Counted from the first letter of the stretch, positions 18,690-28,437 are shown. The stretch: DNA of 64,000 nt from Paenibacillus popilliae ATCC 14706 (GCF_000315235.1 NZ_BALG01000133.1:62001-126000); one strand, 5' to 3'. A program made the numbers and translations. The notes: generated from the sequence alone by a model not told the origin.

Positions 18690-20912
18690 TTGATAAAAAT
18701 AACAGGACGCCAACGGCTGCATACGACCTTGGCGGCAGCGATGGCCTTCACGATGCTGGCGGTCCCTCTGGCCGGGACAGGCACCGCCTATGCCCAGGAG
18801 AATTCCAAGCCTGGCTTGGCACAGCATGCTTCTACAGCGGAACAGGCGAAGCGGGAAGTCGCTGCACAGGTTCAATATGATATTCAAGCGAAGTTGGACA
18901 CGGAGAAGATGACGATTACCGGCAAGCAGACCGTAACGTACCGCAATACGTCTTCCGACCCGCTTCATGATGTCGTCTTCCGTTTGTTCGCCGATGCGAA
19001 CCGCTCGAAGGAGACCCAGCCGACCATGTTTGCCGGGAACAATGAGCAGATCGCCAAGGATAATCCCGATAAGAAGCCGGAGGACTTTCTCGGTGGAATC
19101 GACATAATCAGCGTGAAGGATACGAGCACAGGACAGACGCTCGACTACCAGAAGGAGAATCAGGCGCTGACGGTTCCGTTGGCGAAGACATTGAAGGAAG
19201 GGGAAGCGGTGACGCTGGAGCTGGAATTCAAGACGAAGATTCCGTTCGGCGAGCAACGACTATCCTATTACGAAGACATTGTAAATGGCGCGCATTGGTT
19301 CCCGGTCATGTCGGTCTATGACGGGAAGACGCATATTTGGGCGAAAAAGCCGTACAGCAAAACGTTCGAATCCGATTATTACGATATAGCTGATTATCAC
19401 GTCAGCTTGAATGTCCCGGAAGAGCTGCAGGTGGCGATGCCGGGCCAACTGACCGAATCGGCGGCAGAGGCCGGACGCAAAACGGTCACGGCCCAGGCCA
19501 ACAATACCCGGGAGTTCGTATTCTTCGCTAGCCCGAAGTACCATAAGGCGAGCAAAACGGTAAACGGCTTAACGGTGGAATATTATTATTACAATGACGA
19601 CAATGATGCGAAAAAGACGGACGTTATTCATCAATATATCGATCAGGCGTTCAAGGCGATCAGCTTCTTCAGCAAGAAGTTCGGACCTTACGACTATCCG
19701 GAATTCCGCATTGTGGAATCCCATGTCCAGGGCTATGCCGTCGAATTCTCAAGACTTATCCAAATGGGGCTGGTTCGTCCGCAGGACGATCCGGAGAATA
19801 ATACGGCCTTCGTGCACGAGATTGCGCATCAATGGTTCCATTCCATCATCGGCAATGATTCGGAGCATGAATCGTTCCTTGATGAAGGCTTTGCCGACTT
19901 CGCCATGGCCTATTTCTATGAAGCGCAGGGCAATAAGATAAGCGGCTTCGACGGCGTACGGATGGATGAATATTCACTGGAAGCAACGATCAACTCCACG
20001 AATGACAATGTGGGCGACGCTCCAGATGCCGTATTTTACAAAAAAGGCCGCCAGGCTATATACGAACTGTACCGTACGGTGGGACAAGCCAAATTCGATG
20101 CGTTCATGAAGGCATATTATGATCGCTACGCTTACCGGAACGCGACAGTCGAAGGGCTGCTGCAGACGATAGAGGAGCAGTTCGGGACCGAGATTCGCCA
20201 GCGGATGGATGAGAATCTGAACAAGCCGAATTATGAGCTCAAGGCTGAATTCCGGATGACCGAAGCGGAGAAAGCGAACTTCGGCCGGACGACGATGACT
20301 CAAATATACGACGCCATCCTGGGCCAACATCCAGATCTTCCGCAACAATCGATGCTCCGCATCATGGACAAGACGCTGCAGGGCGAGCCGCTGGCCATCG
20401 TGCTGAGCGATTCCGTAAGCCCGGAAGCCGCGGCGCAGCAGGAGATCGTGAAGGACAGCCTCCTTAATATGCTGGATTCGTGGGGATTGAAGGCTACGGT
20501 GTTGACGGAGCGGCAGGCGATTAAGAAAAATATGGAGACGACGCTGGCGAAGAGCAATGTTATCGCGATCGGCAATTCGTCGAAGAACGCCTTCGTGCAA
20601 GCGATGAAGCCTCAACTCGTGGAGAAATCGGCACAATCCGGTTTCACATGGAAGGAAGTGATGGGCAAGCGTGGGCTCTATGGCGCTTACGGCACCGTTC
20701 ATCCGTATAACAAGAACCGGCTTGTGGTGCATTATTTCTGGACCGATGATCATATCAATGACAAGGCGGCAGAGGCATTTTTGCCATTGGCTGGCTTCAG
20801 CACCTTATTCCCGACGCAGAATTTCTACCAGTATAACGTATTTAATCCAGACGGCACGATCTATAAGGAGAAGGTTACCGAGAATCCGATTTCCCAAATT
20901 TTTCAGCAATAA
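18690..20912 (+). CDS. Secreted M1-family zinc metallopeptidase
   Basis: A 740-residue exported aminopeptidase-like protein. A signal peptide (about 1-31, LAAAMAFTMLAVPLAGTGTAYA) is followed by the beta-sandwich N-domain and the gluzincin core. Zinc site HEIAHQW (HExxH, near residue 380) is followed 18 residues on by the third ligand Glu in ESFLDEGFADF. The YxxG substrate motifs are less clear. A GTG at 18681 overlaps the AAGGAG ribosome binding site (18677-18682), so TTG at 18690 is the better start. It is a single gene with its own terminator. Confidence 0.88.
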   Translation: MIKITGRQRLHTTLAAAMAFTMLAVPLAGTGTAYAQENSKPGLAQHASTAEQAKREVAAQVQYDIQAKLDTEKMTITGKQTVTYRNTSSDPLHDVVFRLFADANRSKETQPTMFAGNNEQIAKDNPDKKPEDFLGGIDIISVKDTSTGQTLDYQKENQALTVPLAKTLKEGEAVTLELEFKTKIPFGEQRLSYYEDIVNGAHWFPVMSVYDGKTHIWAKKPYSKTFESDYYDIADYHVSLNVPEELQVAMPGQLTESAAEAGRKTVTAQANNTREFVFFASPKYHKASKTVNGLTVEYYYYNDDNDAKKTDVIHQYIDQAFKAISFFSKKFGPYDYPEFRIVESHVQGYAVEFSRLIQMGLVRPQDDPENNTAFVHEIAHQWFHSIIGNDSEHESFLDEGFADFAMAYFYEAQGNKISGFDGVRMDEYSLEATINSTNDNVGDAPDAVFYKKGRQAIYELYRTVGQAKFDAFMKAYYDRYAYRNATVEGLLQTIEEQFGTEIRQRMDENLNKPNYELKAEFRMTEAEKANFGRTTMTQIYDAILGQHPDLPQQSMLRIMDKTLQGEPLAIVLSDSVSPEAAAQQEIVKDSLLNMLDSWGLKATVLTERQAIKKNMETTLAKSNVIAIGNSSKNAFVQAMKPQLVEKSAQSGFTWKEVMGKRGLYGAYGTVHPYNKNRLVVHYFWTDDHINDKAAEAFLPLAGFSTLFPTQNFYQYNVFNPDGTIYKEKVTENPISQIFQQ

Positions 20913-20930
20913 TAGAAATCGATATTCTAC

Positions 20931-20962
20931 ACCGCAGGGGATGTATTCCCCTGCGGTATTTT
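20931..20962 (+). terminator. Terminator of the M1 peptidase gene
   Basis: ACCGCAGGGG (20931-20940) pairs perfectly with CCCCTGCGGT (20948-20957), followed by ATTTTA. Confidence 0.85.
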
Positions 20963-21021
20963 ACTATCAGCCTGACATAAGAAGCAAAGTGTTTACGTTA
21001 CATTTAATTTGCCGGCAAGGG

Positions 21022-21571
21022 AGATCGGATGGTTCGGCTTCAATGCGGGCAGCACGCTGGCCGGACTGGTCGCCATTACCGCCTTTTGCGTGGCGGGTTT
21101 GGGACGATAGCCGTGCACGGGGCTACTTCCGGCACCAACCTGGACGGCTTATATGTGAACAACGTTGTCTTGTTCGCCGTGTTCACCATTCCGACTCTGC
21201 TTGTCGCGGTGTTCGATTATACCCTTCTCCTTGGCGCCGTATCCTCCTAAATGGTGCTGCTGCTTTATTTTCTTCTTATCTGCCGCATGGCGCTCATCGC
21301 GCGCGCGAGCCCCGACCTGGCAGGCTCCTATCTCGTTATCGGAATTGCCGGGATGCTGGTCTTTCAAATCTTCGTCAATATCGGCATGCACATCGGCTTG
21401 GTTCCGTTAACCGGCCTGTCGCTGCCGTTCATCAGCTACGGCGGCAGCTCTTTATTGGAGAATATGGTGTCGATCGGGCTGGTGCTGAGTGTCCACATTC
21501 ATAAGGCTGACGTCATCCTGGATGTTATCGGCCCATTACCCGCTGAACCTGCCCGATTGGAGCATAAGTAG
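21022..21571 (+). pseudogene. Relic of a RodA/FtsW-type gene next to an Amt-like scrap
   Basis: The last 100 codons (21251-21571) are a clear C-terminus of a SEDS peptidoglycan polymerase: LLLYFLLICRMALIA, FQIFVNIGMHIGLVP and the hallmark GLSLPFISYGGSSLLENM. Upstream in the same frame an ochre stop (21248-21250) precedes a hydrophobic remnant. At 21022-21105, in another frame, GWFGFNAGSTLAGLVAI resembles joined pieces of an ammonium transporter. No start or ribosome binding site is present. The segment looks like fused leftovers of two genes. Confidence 0.6.
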
Positions 21572-21690
21572 AGTGCTGTTGCTGATGTTGAAAGAATCTC
21601 TTCCTTGCGAATGGGCGAAAGGTTTTTTACCGATTTTGCATAAAATAAACCATCCATGGACACCCTTCCCACTAAGGGAGGGGCAACCAT

Positions 21691-22494
21691 ATGTTGACAG
21701 AAATGAAAAAGGAACGAAATCGGCGACAACATCTGATGATGCAGTCGGATGGTGTGGGCGGCAAGTGTTCGCGGCGAAGGCTAACAGCTCTTCTTATGCT
21801 ATGCGTACTGGCCATTGCCTTAGCGCCGGATCGAACAGAGGCGGATGTTTATCCGTTCTGCTATGTGGAGATGATGGCGCAAGGGTCGATGTCTGCCACC
21901 ATCAAGCGGGAAGGATTGTCCGTGTCTGCACCTGCACAGGGAGGCTCAGCCGTTCTTAAGGAGACGTGGGAGCGAGATGCGGCTATTCTATCGCTGGTGA
22001 ACGGTTCGGCTTCGAAGGAGCCGAGCAAGTCGGTTCCAACTTCCTCAATGTCGTATTCCGACATCAACCTGGCGCCGGGTAAGCAGCAGGTAATCAAGAG
22101 CGTAAAGGTCATCGCCACGGGCTATACGGCAGGGGTAGAGTCGACTGGAAAAAAACCGGGCCATCCGGAATACGGGATCACCTACTCCGGGGTAAAGGTT
22201 CGAAGAGATTACGTATCCACGATCGCCGCTGATCTGTCCGTCTTCCCCCTAGGCAGCATATTATATATCCCTGGCTACGGCTACGGCATTGTAACGGATG
22301 TCGGTTCGAAAATCAAGGGAAATAAAATCGATTTGTATTTTCACACAACAAAGCAGGTATATAATCAGTGGGGCAAGAAAGAAGTGGAAGTTCAACTCAT
22401 TCAGAAAGGCAACGGCAAGGTGTCGGAGGAGATGCTGAATGAACTGAATAAAGCCGTCTTCAAAACTGGCTCGATTCCTAAATTGCTGCAGTAG
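21691..22494 (+). CDS. 3D-domain protein (YuiC/YabE-like), exported
   Basis: A 267-residue protein with an N-terminal membrane/signal segment ([15 protein letters not shown], about 33-47) and a C-terminal 3D domain (about 145-240). The 3D pattern includes [18 protein letters not shown] and [17 protein letters not shown], which carries the Asp residues of the double-psi barrel lytic transglycosylase fold. Related proteins act on peptidoglycan during stationary phase or sporulation. ATG 21691 follows AAGGGAGGGG. It is monocistronic and close to a spore-protein gene. Confidence 0.82.
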   Translation: MLTEMKKERNRRQHLMMQSDGVGGKCSRRRLTALLMLCVLAIALAPDRTEADVYPFCYVEMMAQGSMSATIKREGLSVSAPAQGGSAVLKETWERDAAILSLVNGSASKEPSKSVPTSSMSYSDINLAPGKQQVIKSVKVIATGYTAGVESTGKKPGHPEYGITYSGVKVRRDYVSTIAADLSVFPLGSILYIPGYGYGIVTDVGSKIKGNKIDLYFHTTKQVYNQWGKKEVEVQLIQKGNGKVSEEMLNELNKAVFKTGSIPKLLQ

Positions 22495-22605
22495 CCTGCC
22501 AAGTGAATAAAGCGGAGCGGACCATCGCATACTACTTGTTGTGGGAAACGATGTTTCCTTGACACGCTTGCCAACGATGGCGAACACTTTAGGAGGTGAA
22601 ATGCG

Positions 22606-22800
22606 ATGAAAAACAACAAAGCGAACAGAATGTCCCCGGCGAACTCGAAATATGTTGACGCTGAATTTGCGGCAGAAAACACGGCTGCAGATACGGGAGC
22701 CGCAAGAAACACCGTTGCGGATACTGAATTTGGAGTAGAATCGGAAGGTGCTGCAAGCGCTCTGAACAATCCACAAGCGAACCGTGTCTCCAAAAGATAA
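22606..22800 (+). CDS. Gamma-type small acid-soluble spore protein-like
   Basis: A 64-residue, Ala/Asn/Glu-rich protein without hydrophobic segments. Two similar blocks, DAEFAAENTA and DTEFGVESEG, echo the TEFASET repeats of gamma-SASP (SspE), which stores amino acids in the spore core and is degraded at germination. The start ATG 22606 has an excellent ribosome binding site (AGGAGGTGA). A terminator follows at 22873. The assignment rests on composition and the two repeats only. Confidence 0.6.
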   Translation: MKNNKANRMSPANSKYVDAEFAAENTAADTGAARNTVADTEFGVESEGAASALNNPQANRVSKR

Positions 22801-22872
22801 CCGGAACAACTGTAACCATTCCGCTGCCATGGAGGGCTACTAGATCGTCCTCCGATGATAAAAAGATGAAGT

Positions 22873-22897
22873 GACCGCCGAATGAGGCGGTCTTTTT
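22873..22897 (+). terminator. Terminator of the SASP-like gene
   Basis: GACCGCC pairs with GGCGGTC across a 6-base loop, followed by six T. Confidence 0.88.
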
Positions 22898-22977
22898 TGC
22901 ATCTAGTGCAATCTGCTGAGGCATCCAAGCCGGCACCTAAACGGCATATCGATTTCTTCCAAGCGCCGGTTTCACGA

Positions 22978-23142
22978 TTACAGGCTTTGTCTCGAATAGA
23001 TTGCTACAGACAGGCGCATCGACATCCATCCAATCAACAACCCGAGCAGTACGGGAAGCCAAGCTTGTGCGGCAGACGGTAGGGAAAGATCAGGGCTTAC
23101 TTGCTTGTGAAGCCCTGTGACATCCAGAATCGAATTCATTGG
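22978..23142 (-). pseudogene. 54-codon ABC-transporter relic fused by deletion
   Basis: The ATG at 23142 overlaps the GntR stop by 4 bases (ATGA). The N-terminus MNSILDVTGLHKQ is what an ABC ATPase start looks like. Walker motifs are missing, and the chain jumps to a membrane helix (WLPVLLGLLIGWMSMRLSV) ending like an ABC permease. In YtrA-type operons the GntR gene is followed by exactly such genes. I infer that one deletion removed most of an ATPase and a permease gene. It could still be expressed as a 53-residue membrane peptide. Confidence 0.45.
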
Positions 23143-23516
23143 TCTTCCTCCTCGAAAAGTATCTCCATCATGGCCACGAGTTCTTCCTTGCTGATCCCGA
23201 GCGCACGAGCGGTTATCCATGCTTCTGTCAGTTTGACTTCAACCATATGTCGCTTCGATTCCAGCAATAGCTCGAGGTTCTCCTTCGCGACAAAGGAGCC
23301 TTTGCCGGGCCTTGTTGTAATAAATCCTTCGGATTCGAGTTCATCATACACTCTCCGCGTCGTCAGCACGCTCACATGCAGATCGTTGGCCAGCGCCCGA
23401 ATGGATGGGAGTAATTCGCCCTCCTTCAGCTCCCCGTACAGGATGGCATCCTTGATCTGGTCCTTGATTTGCTGATAAATCGGCGGATCGGATACGTTGG
23501 AAATAATAATTTTCAT
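23136..23516 (-). CDS. YtrA-type GntR-family repressor
   Basis: A 126-residue short GntR regulator: winged helix (PPIYQQIKDQIKDAILYGEL...LPSIRALANDLHVSVLTTRRVYDELESEGFI...GKGSFVA) and a roughly 50-residue dimerisation tail, the YtrA subfamily layout. These usually repress their own ABC-transporter operon in response to cell-wall or envelope stress. Here only a relic of the transporter follows (22978-23142). A palindrome, TGTATTAAATACA, lies 28 bases upstream. Confidence 0.85.
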   Translation of the reverse strand: MKIIISNVSDPPIYQQIKDQIKDAILYGELKEGELLPSIRALANDLHVSVLTTRRVYDELESEGFITTRPGKGSFVAKENLELLLESKRHMVEVKLTEAWITARALGISKEELVAMMEILFEEEDQ

Positions 23517-23543
23517 GGGACCTCCATCAATACCAACTGTGCA

Positions 23544-23556
23544 TGTATTAAATACA
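23544..23556. promoter_or_regulatory. Probable operator of the YtrA-type regulator
   Basis: TGTATTAAATACA is a perfect 6+1+6 palindrome, 28 bases upstream of the regulator start. Position and form fit autorepression by the GntR protein. Confidence 0.5.
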
Positions 23557-23682
23557 CATCATATACAAACAGCATACCATTGTCAATCCCATTGGTAATA
23601 ACCAGATTGACTCTAATCGCCTCCGGCTATGCCTGTTGGTAGAGTGAAGGCTGCGACCCCGAGAGGCTGGAATCAGCTTCTT

Positions 23683-23708
23683 CCGCCTCGGTCTGGAGAC
23701 CGAGGCGG
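23683..23708. repeat. Perfect 11-bp inverted repeat in a divergent intergenic region
   Basis: CCGCCTCGGTC (23683-23693) and GACCGAGGCGG (23698-23708) with a 4-base loop. It lies between the divergent GntR gene and liaF, so it is not placed as a terminator of either. It may be the leftover terminator of a lost gene. Confidence 0.55.
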
Positions 23709-23814
23709 ATTTCAACCTTACGCCGCTGGCACCCGGACGAGTCATCATTTACACTAGAGATACATGAAGCGGCTTGAGCCTGAGCCGTATTTGGACAGAA
23801 GCGAGGGATGAAAC

Positions 23815-24771
23815 ATGCAACATCATCGGGGACGATGGTTCGGCGGTCTGGTGCTCATCGCACTTGGTGCTTTCTTTATGCTTAGCGAGCTAGGCTACAT
23901 CGATATGAATATCGGGGAGTTGTTCCGCACCTTCTGGCCAGCCATTTTGATCCTTATTGGATTGAATTCGCTCCTGCATGGCGCATTCTGGGGAGTCATT
24001 CTGCTTGGTGTCGGCGGCTACTTCCTGCTGTCGAATCTGGGGTACATCTATATGTCGCCGGGCGATTTCTTCAAAATGCTGTTCCCACTTGCTCTTATTG
24101 TGGGCGGAGTATGGATGCTGTTCAAGAAGCGGGATGATCCGCGGCCGGACCGGAAACGTTATCGCCGGAAGGAGTGGAAGGAGGACGATTGGGGATACGA
24201 CGCCCAAACGCAGGCTCCGCCGCCGACGCCGACGGACTATGATTTCGACAGCAAGTTCGATGAGCAATTCGGCACGAACTATACAAAAAAGGAGCCGAAG
24301 CGCAATGATTTCCATAGCCAGCCGGGCTCCTTCGCCGGATCGGTTCCACCGCGGCCTCCGATGGGAGGAATGGCAGGCAGTCCGAAGCGGGATACGCTTC
24401 ACAAATCGGCGTTCATCGGCGATACTCATCTGGGCAGCGATTATTGGGAGTTGAAGCCAACTAATCTTTCTCATTTTATCGGCGATACGTTCATTGACTT
24501 GACGAAGGCGCAGGTTCCTTACGGAGAGACGAAGATTACGGTCTCATCCTTCATCGGAGACGTGAAGGTATTCGTTCCGAACGATATGGATTTGGGAGTT
24601 AGCGTAACGTCGAGCTCCTTCCTGGGCGATGTCAAAATATTCGATCAGAAGAAGGACGGGGTGATGAGCAGCGTTCAGATGGAGACTCCTTATTTCTATG
24701 AGGCTGGCAAAAAAATTCGCATCGTCGTCAGCACGTTCATCGGTGATGTGAAGGTGACAAAGGTAGGATAA
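23815..24771 (+). CDS. liaF: LiaF-like membrane inhibitor of the LiaRS system
   Basis: A 318-residue protein with several N-terminal membrane helices (about 8-105), an acidic Pro-rich linker and a C-terminal LiaF/DUF2154 beta domain marked by the repeated FIGDT/FIGDV motif (SAFIGDTHLGS, SHFIGDTFID, SSFIGDVKVF, STFIGDVKVT). In Bacillus LiaF keeps the kinase LiaS silent until envelope stress from lipid-II-binding antibiotics. It is followed at 3 bases by the kinase gene and then the regulator, the canonical liaFSR order. Confidence 0.88.
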   Translation: MQHHRGRWFGGLVLIALGAFFMLSELGYIDMNIGELFRTFWPAILILIGLNSLLHGAFWGVILLGVGGYFLLSNLGYIYMSPGDFFKMLFPLALIVGGVWMLFKKRDDPRPDRKRYRRKEWKEDDWGYDAQTQAPPPTPTDYDFDSKFDEQFGTNYTKKEPKRNDFHSQPGSFAGSVPPRPPMGGMAGSPKRDTLHKSAFIGDTHLGSDYWELKPTNLSHFIGDTFIDLTKAQVPYGETKITVSSFIGDVKVFVPNDMDLGVSVTSSSFLGDVKIFDQKKDGVMSSVQMETPYFYEAGKKIRIVVSTFIGDVKVTKVG

Positions 24772-24774
24772 CGG

Positions 24775-25905
24775 ATGCTGATGAATTGGGTTCGCCGCTC
24801 CCGGAGCGTCAAATGGGAGCTTCTCCTTACCTTCCTTATCTCAGGCGGCCTTATTATGAGCGTCTTCTGGATTGGCATTGTATACGGCGGCGCATGGTAC
24901 CACGGCATGAACTGGTGGCTGTTCGGCATCAGCACGGTCATCGTTGTGTCGCTCATTATGGGCTATGTCGCCGGCGTCCGGCTGCAGCGCCGCCTCGACG
25001 TGCTGCATCTGAGCATGATGCAGGTGATCAAGGGAAATTGGTCGGAGCGGATTCCGCTCGGCGACGAGGCATCCTTCGATCAACTCTATGAAGACTTCAA
25101 TAGGATGGTCGACGTGATGGAGAAGAAGCTTCGCTTGCTGCAGAAGATGTCGGAGCGGCAGGTGATGGATCGGGAGAAGGAATGCGAGGCGGTTGTGCTG
25201 GAAGAGCGCCGCAGGCTGGCCAGAGATCTGCATGATACGGTCAGCCAGCAACTGTTTGCGCTGCATATGGCCTCTTCCTCCCTGTCCAAAGTGATGGAAC
25301 GGGATAGGAAGCGGGCAGAAATGGTAGTCAACCAATTGATCGAGATGTCGCATATCGCCCAACGGCAAATGCGCAGCCTGATTGCCCAGCTCCGACCATT
25401 GGAACTGGATGGACGCACGCTGCAGGAGGCGCTCGATCACTGGTTCCCCGACTACTGCCGGCAGAACGGCATTCAAGGCAAGTTCGATATTGACATGAAC
25501 ATCAAGCTGTCCGAGGCGATCGAGCACCAGAGCTTCCTGATGATTCAGGAGGCGATGGCCAATGTCGTGAAGCATGCACGGGCGACGCAGGTTACGCTTA
25601 CGATGCACACGACGCCGGCGCAGCTCATATTGGCCATCGCAGATGACGGACAGGGCTTCGATCTGCATGGTGCGGCCTATAAGACCGGAAGCTACGGGCT
25701 AACGACGATGAAGGAACGGATAGACAAGCTGGGCGGCAATCTGGACGTTATCAGCCAGCCCGGCGCGGGAACGACGATTCGCGTTCATATCCCGTTATTT
25801 CGCGAACAAGAGGAAGAGGAGGAGACAGCCTCGTCAGGTACCGGATTGAAGGCGGGAAGCGGCCCCGAGCAGGAAGAGCAGGACGAAGACGGAGGGATTT
25901 CATAA
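24775..25905 (+). CDS. liaS: LiaS-like sensor histidine kinase
   Basis: A 376-residue intramembrane-sensing kinase. It has two membrane helices (about 15-36 and 46-66) with a very short external loop, then HAMP, then the HisKA_3 box with phosphoacceptor His in ARDLHDTVSQQLFALH, then HATPase (VVKHARATQ, DDGQGFD, YGLTTMKERI). The C-terminal acidic tail (QEEEEE...EQEEQDEDGG) is longer than usual. Its stop overlaps the liaR start by one base (TAATG). Confidence 0.9.
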   Translation: MLMNWVRRSRSVKWELLLTFLISGGLIMSVFWIGIVYGGAWYHGMNWWLFGISTVIVVSLIMGYVAGVRLQRRLDVLHLSMMQVIKGNWSERIPLGDEASFDQLYEDFNRMVDVMEKKLRLLQKMSERQVMDREKECEAVVLEERRRLARDLHDTVSQQLFALHMASSSLSKVMERDRKRAEMVVNQLIEMSHIAQRQMRSLIAQLRPLELDGRTLQEALDHWFPDYCRQNGIQGKFDIDMNIKLSEAIEHQSFLMIQEAMANVVKHARATQVTLTMHTTPAQLILAIADDGQGFDLHGAAYKTGSYGLTTMKERIDKLGGNLDVISQPGAGTTIRVHIPLFREQEEEEETASSGTGLKAGSGPEQEEQDEDGGIS

Positions 25906-26573
25906 TGGTACAGACGGTAATGACGGTATTTCTTGTGGATGACCATGAGATGGTCCGAATGGAATTGAAGACATACTTGATGCTGGATCCGGATATTGAA
26001 GTCATCGGGGAAGCCGGAAGCGGGCTTGAAGCGATCCAATCGATCTCGGCCCGGGCGGAGCGGGGAGAGCGGCTACCTGATCTCATCCTGATGGATCAGA
26101 TGATGCCGGACATGAACGGCGTCGAGGCGACGCGGGAATTGACGCGCCGCTACCCGGATTTGAAGATCGTTATGCTGACGAGCTTCATGGAGGATAATCA
26201 AGTATTCGAAGCGATTCAGGCCGGGGCAATCAGTTATGTGTTGAAGACCGTATCCGCCGAGGAGCTGGTCTATGCGCTTCGCGGCGCTTTGCGCGGCATG
26301 CCGGTGATGAGCGGAGAGGTATCGCAGGCACTGACCCGCGGCTTGCGCAAACAGGCATCGCAGTCGGATGATGAGGCGTTGACCGAGCGGGAGCGGGAAG
26401 TACTGCTGCTTATCGCCGACGGGAAGACGAACAAGGACATCGCCGAAGAGCTTCACATCAGCATCAAGACGGTGAAGACGCATGTGTCCAATCTGCTTAT
26501 GAAATGCGAGGTGCAGGATCGGACGCAGCTTGCCGTCCATGCACACCGCAAAGGTTGGGTTAAAAGCAACTGA
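25905..26573 (+). CDS. liaR: LiaR-like response regulator (NarL family)
   Basis: A 222-residue regulator with receiver domain (VDDHEMVRM; phosphorylated Asp in LILMDQMMPDMNG; MLTSFM) and LuxR-type helix-turn-helix (LTEREREVLLLIADGKTNKD...HISIKTVKTHVSNLL). It completes the liaFSR operon. GGAGGG lies 7 bases before ATG 25905; an internal ATG at 25920 is a weaker alternative. A terminator follows at 26595. Confidence 0.92.
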   Translation: MVQTVMTVFLVDDHEMVRMELKTYLMLDPDIEVIGEAGSGLEAIQSISARAERGERLPDLILMDQMMPDMNGVEATRELTRRYPDLKIVMLTSFMEDNQVFEAIQAGAISYVLKTVSAEELVYALRGALRGMPVMSGEVSQALTRGLRKQASQSDDEALTEREREVLLLIADGKTNKDIAEELHISIKTVKTHVSNLLMKCEVQDRTQLAVHAHRKGWVKSN

Positions 26574-26594
26574 CCTCGTCCACAATAAGATCGT

Positions 26595-26620
26595 AAAACA
26601 GGTCCATGGGCCTGTTTTTT
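26595..26620 (+). terminator. liaFSR terminator
   Basis: AAAACAGG pairs with CCTGTTTT around TCCATGGG, followed by TT. It lies 22 bases after the liaR stop. Confidence 0.8.
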
Positions 26621-26808
26621 GCGTATCCGGCCAGCGCTCCCGCTTCGGGCCTGCAGCGGGTTGCCTCCGAAGGATTATCTTTTTATTGGGTTTTATAATC
26701 TTTTTAAGCTGAGCTTAAGGTTGATGGTACAATATATAAATATATTATTCACACCATTGAACGCTTGTTGATACGAGTGAACATCAGCTTACTTGGGAGG
26801 TAACAATT

Positions 26809-28437
26809 ATGGACGAACAACGCCGCGAATTATTTTTTGCATCCGACTCCGATTCGGATTCTTATACAACAGCATCGGATGAGACTCGAAGTGCGCAAGA
26901 CGGCCCGCAGGCGGGCGATGCCAAGGCGCATAAGCCGGAGGATGGCGGCGCTTATTATTTCGCTTACGGCCCTTATCAGTCCGGCAAACATTCCGAGGGC
27001 AGCACAACAACGGAGACATCCGGAAAGGTGAGTGAAGTAGAGGTTACGCCCCCTGCTCCCATCAAGCCGACGCCATTCTCCAGAGCGACCGGTCAAGGAG
27101 CCGGCAACGGCTTCCGATCCGAAGGCGGCGGAGGTGGCATGCCTCCCCAGCCGCAGCAGGGCAATTGGCAGTTCAAGGAGCCGAAGCACAAGCGGGGCAC
27201 CTCTGTCCGCGCGATGTTCGCTTCCTTCCTGGCAGGGATGCTGGTCATCACCGGCTTGATGTATGCCGCAGACACCACCAATCTGTTCACGGGAAGACAG
27301 GAACAGGCGAGCGCGGCCAGAACGTCTGAGAGCGCGGTCGTGACCAACGGGACGCCGACTCCGTTCCCGAACGGCGCTAGCAGCGTGGCGGATGTGGTGA
27401 AGAAGACGAGTCCGGCGGTGGTCAAAATCGAGACGTTGGCCCGCGTGAGCACACAGAACGGCTATGGCAACAACCCTTGGATGAACGATCCGTTCTTCAG
27501 CCAGTTCTTCGGCGGCAGCGGGAATAACAGCTCAAGTCAGAGCCAGCAGTTGCAGCCGCTTGGCATCGGAACCGGCTTCATTTTCGATAAGTCGGGTTAT
27601 ATTTTGACGAATCAGCACGTGATCTCCGGGGCGGAAGTCATCCAGGTTACGGTGGAAGGCTATAAGAAGCCGCTCAAAGGGACGCTGCTCGGCCAGAGCG
27701 AGGTTCTGGACTTAGCGGTTATCAAGATTGACGGCGAAGGCGATTTTCCAACGGTAACTCTGGGCGATTCCGATGCGGCGGAAGTCGGGGAGCAGGTCGT
27801 CGCAATCGGCAACCCGTCCGGCTTCGACCATACGGTTACGACCGGTGTGCTCAGCGCCCGCGAGCGCTCGATCAACGTCGATGATAACGGAAGCACCCGT
27901 GAATACGAGCATTTGCTGCAGACGGACGCATCGATCAATCCCGGCAACTCGGGCGGACCGCTCTTGAACATGAAGGGCGAAGTCATCGGCATGAACGTCG
28001 CGGTAAGCAAGCAGTCGCAAGGCATCGGATTCGCAATCTCCTCGAATGTGATCAAGAAGGTTGTGGACGATCTGAAGGCGAACCGTGAAATAGCGCAGGA
28101 TCCAATTCCGTTCATTGGCGCTACGCTGCAGACGATGACCAGTGACATTGCGCAGGAAATGGGCATCAAAAATGTGGATGGGTCGCTCGTGCTCAATGTA
28201 GTGTTCGGATCGCCAGCCTATGAGGCGGATTTGCGCGCCTATGATATTATTGTAGGTATGGATAGCACAAAGTACGCGACCAAAGAGGAATTGATCGAAG
28301 CGATACAGCAGAAGAAGGTTAACGATGCCGTTACGATGCAGGTAATCCGCAACGGCAAAGAGATGGAATTGAAGATTAAGCTCGGCGACCGGAACAAGTT
28401 CGACAAGCAGGGTGAGTCGCAGCAACAACAGCCATAA
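26809..28437 (+). CDS. htrA: HtrA/DegP-type membrane-anchored serine protease
   Basis: A 542-residue quality-control protease facing outward. A long Gly/Pro-rich cytoplasmic N-terminus (about 1-130) precedes one membrane helix (FASFLAGMLVITGLMYAA). Next come the trypsin-like domain with His in TNQHVIS, Asp in LDLAVIKID and Ser in NPGNSGGPLL, then a C-terminal PDZ domain. ATG 26809 follows GGGAGGT. A two-component pair follows at 160 bases, the arrangement known from Bacillus, where CssRS lies next to an htrA-type gene and answers secretion stress. Confidence 0.92.
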   Translation: MDEQRRELFFASDSDSDSYTTASDETRSAQDGPQAGDAKAHKPEDGGAYYFAYGPYQSGKHSEGSTTTETSGKVSEVEVTPPAPIKPTPFSRATGQGAGNGFRSEGGGGGMPPQPQQGNWQFKEPKHKRGTSVRAMFASFLAGMLVITGLMYAADTTNLFTGRQEQASAARTSESAVVTNGTPTPFPNGASSVADVVKKTSPAVVKIETLARVSTQNGYGNNPWMNDPFFSQFFGGSGNNSSSQSQQLQPLGIGTGFIFDKSGYILTNQHVISGAEVIQVTVEGYKKPLKGTLLGQSEVLDLAVIKIDGEGDFPTVTLGDSDAAEVGEQVVAIGNPSGFDHTVTTGVLSARERSINVDDNGSTREYEHLLQTDASINPGNSGGPLLNMKGEVIGMNVAVSKQSQGIGFAISSNVIKKVVDDLKANREIAQDPIPFIGATLQTMTSDIAQEMGIKNVDGSLVLNVVFGSPAYEADLRAYDIIVGMDSTKYATKEELIEAIQQKKVNDAVTMQVIRNGKEMELKIKLGDRNKFDKQGESQQQQP

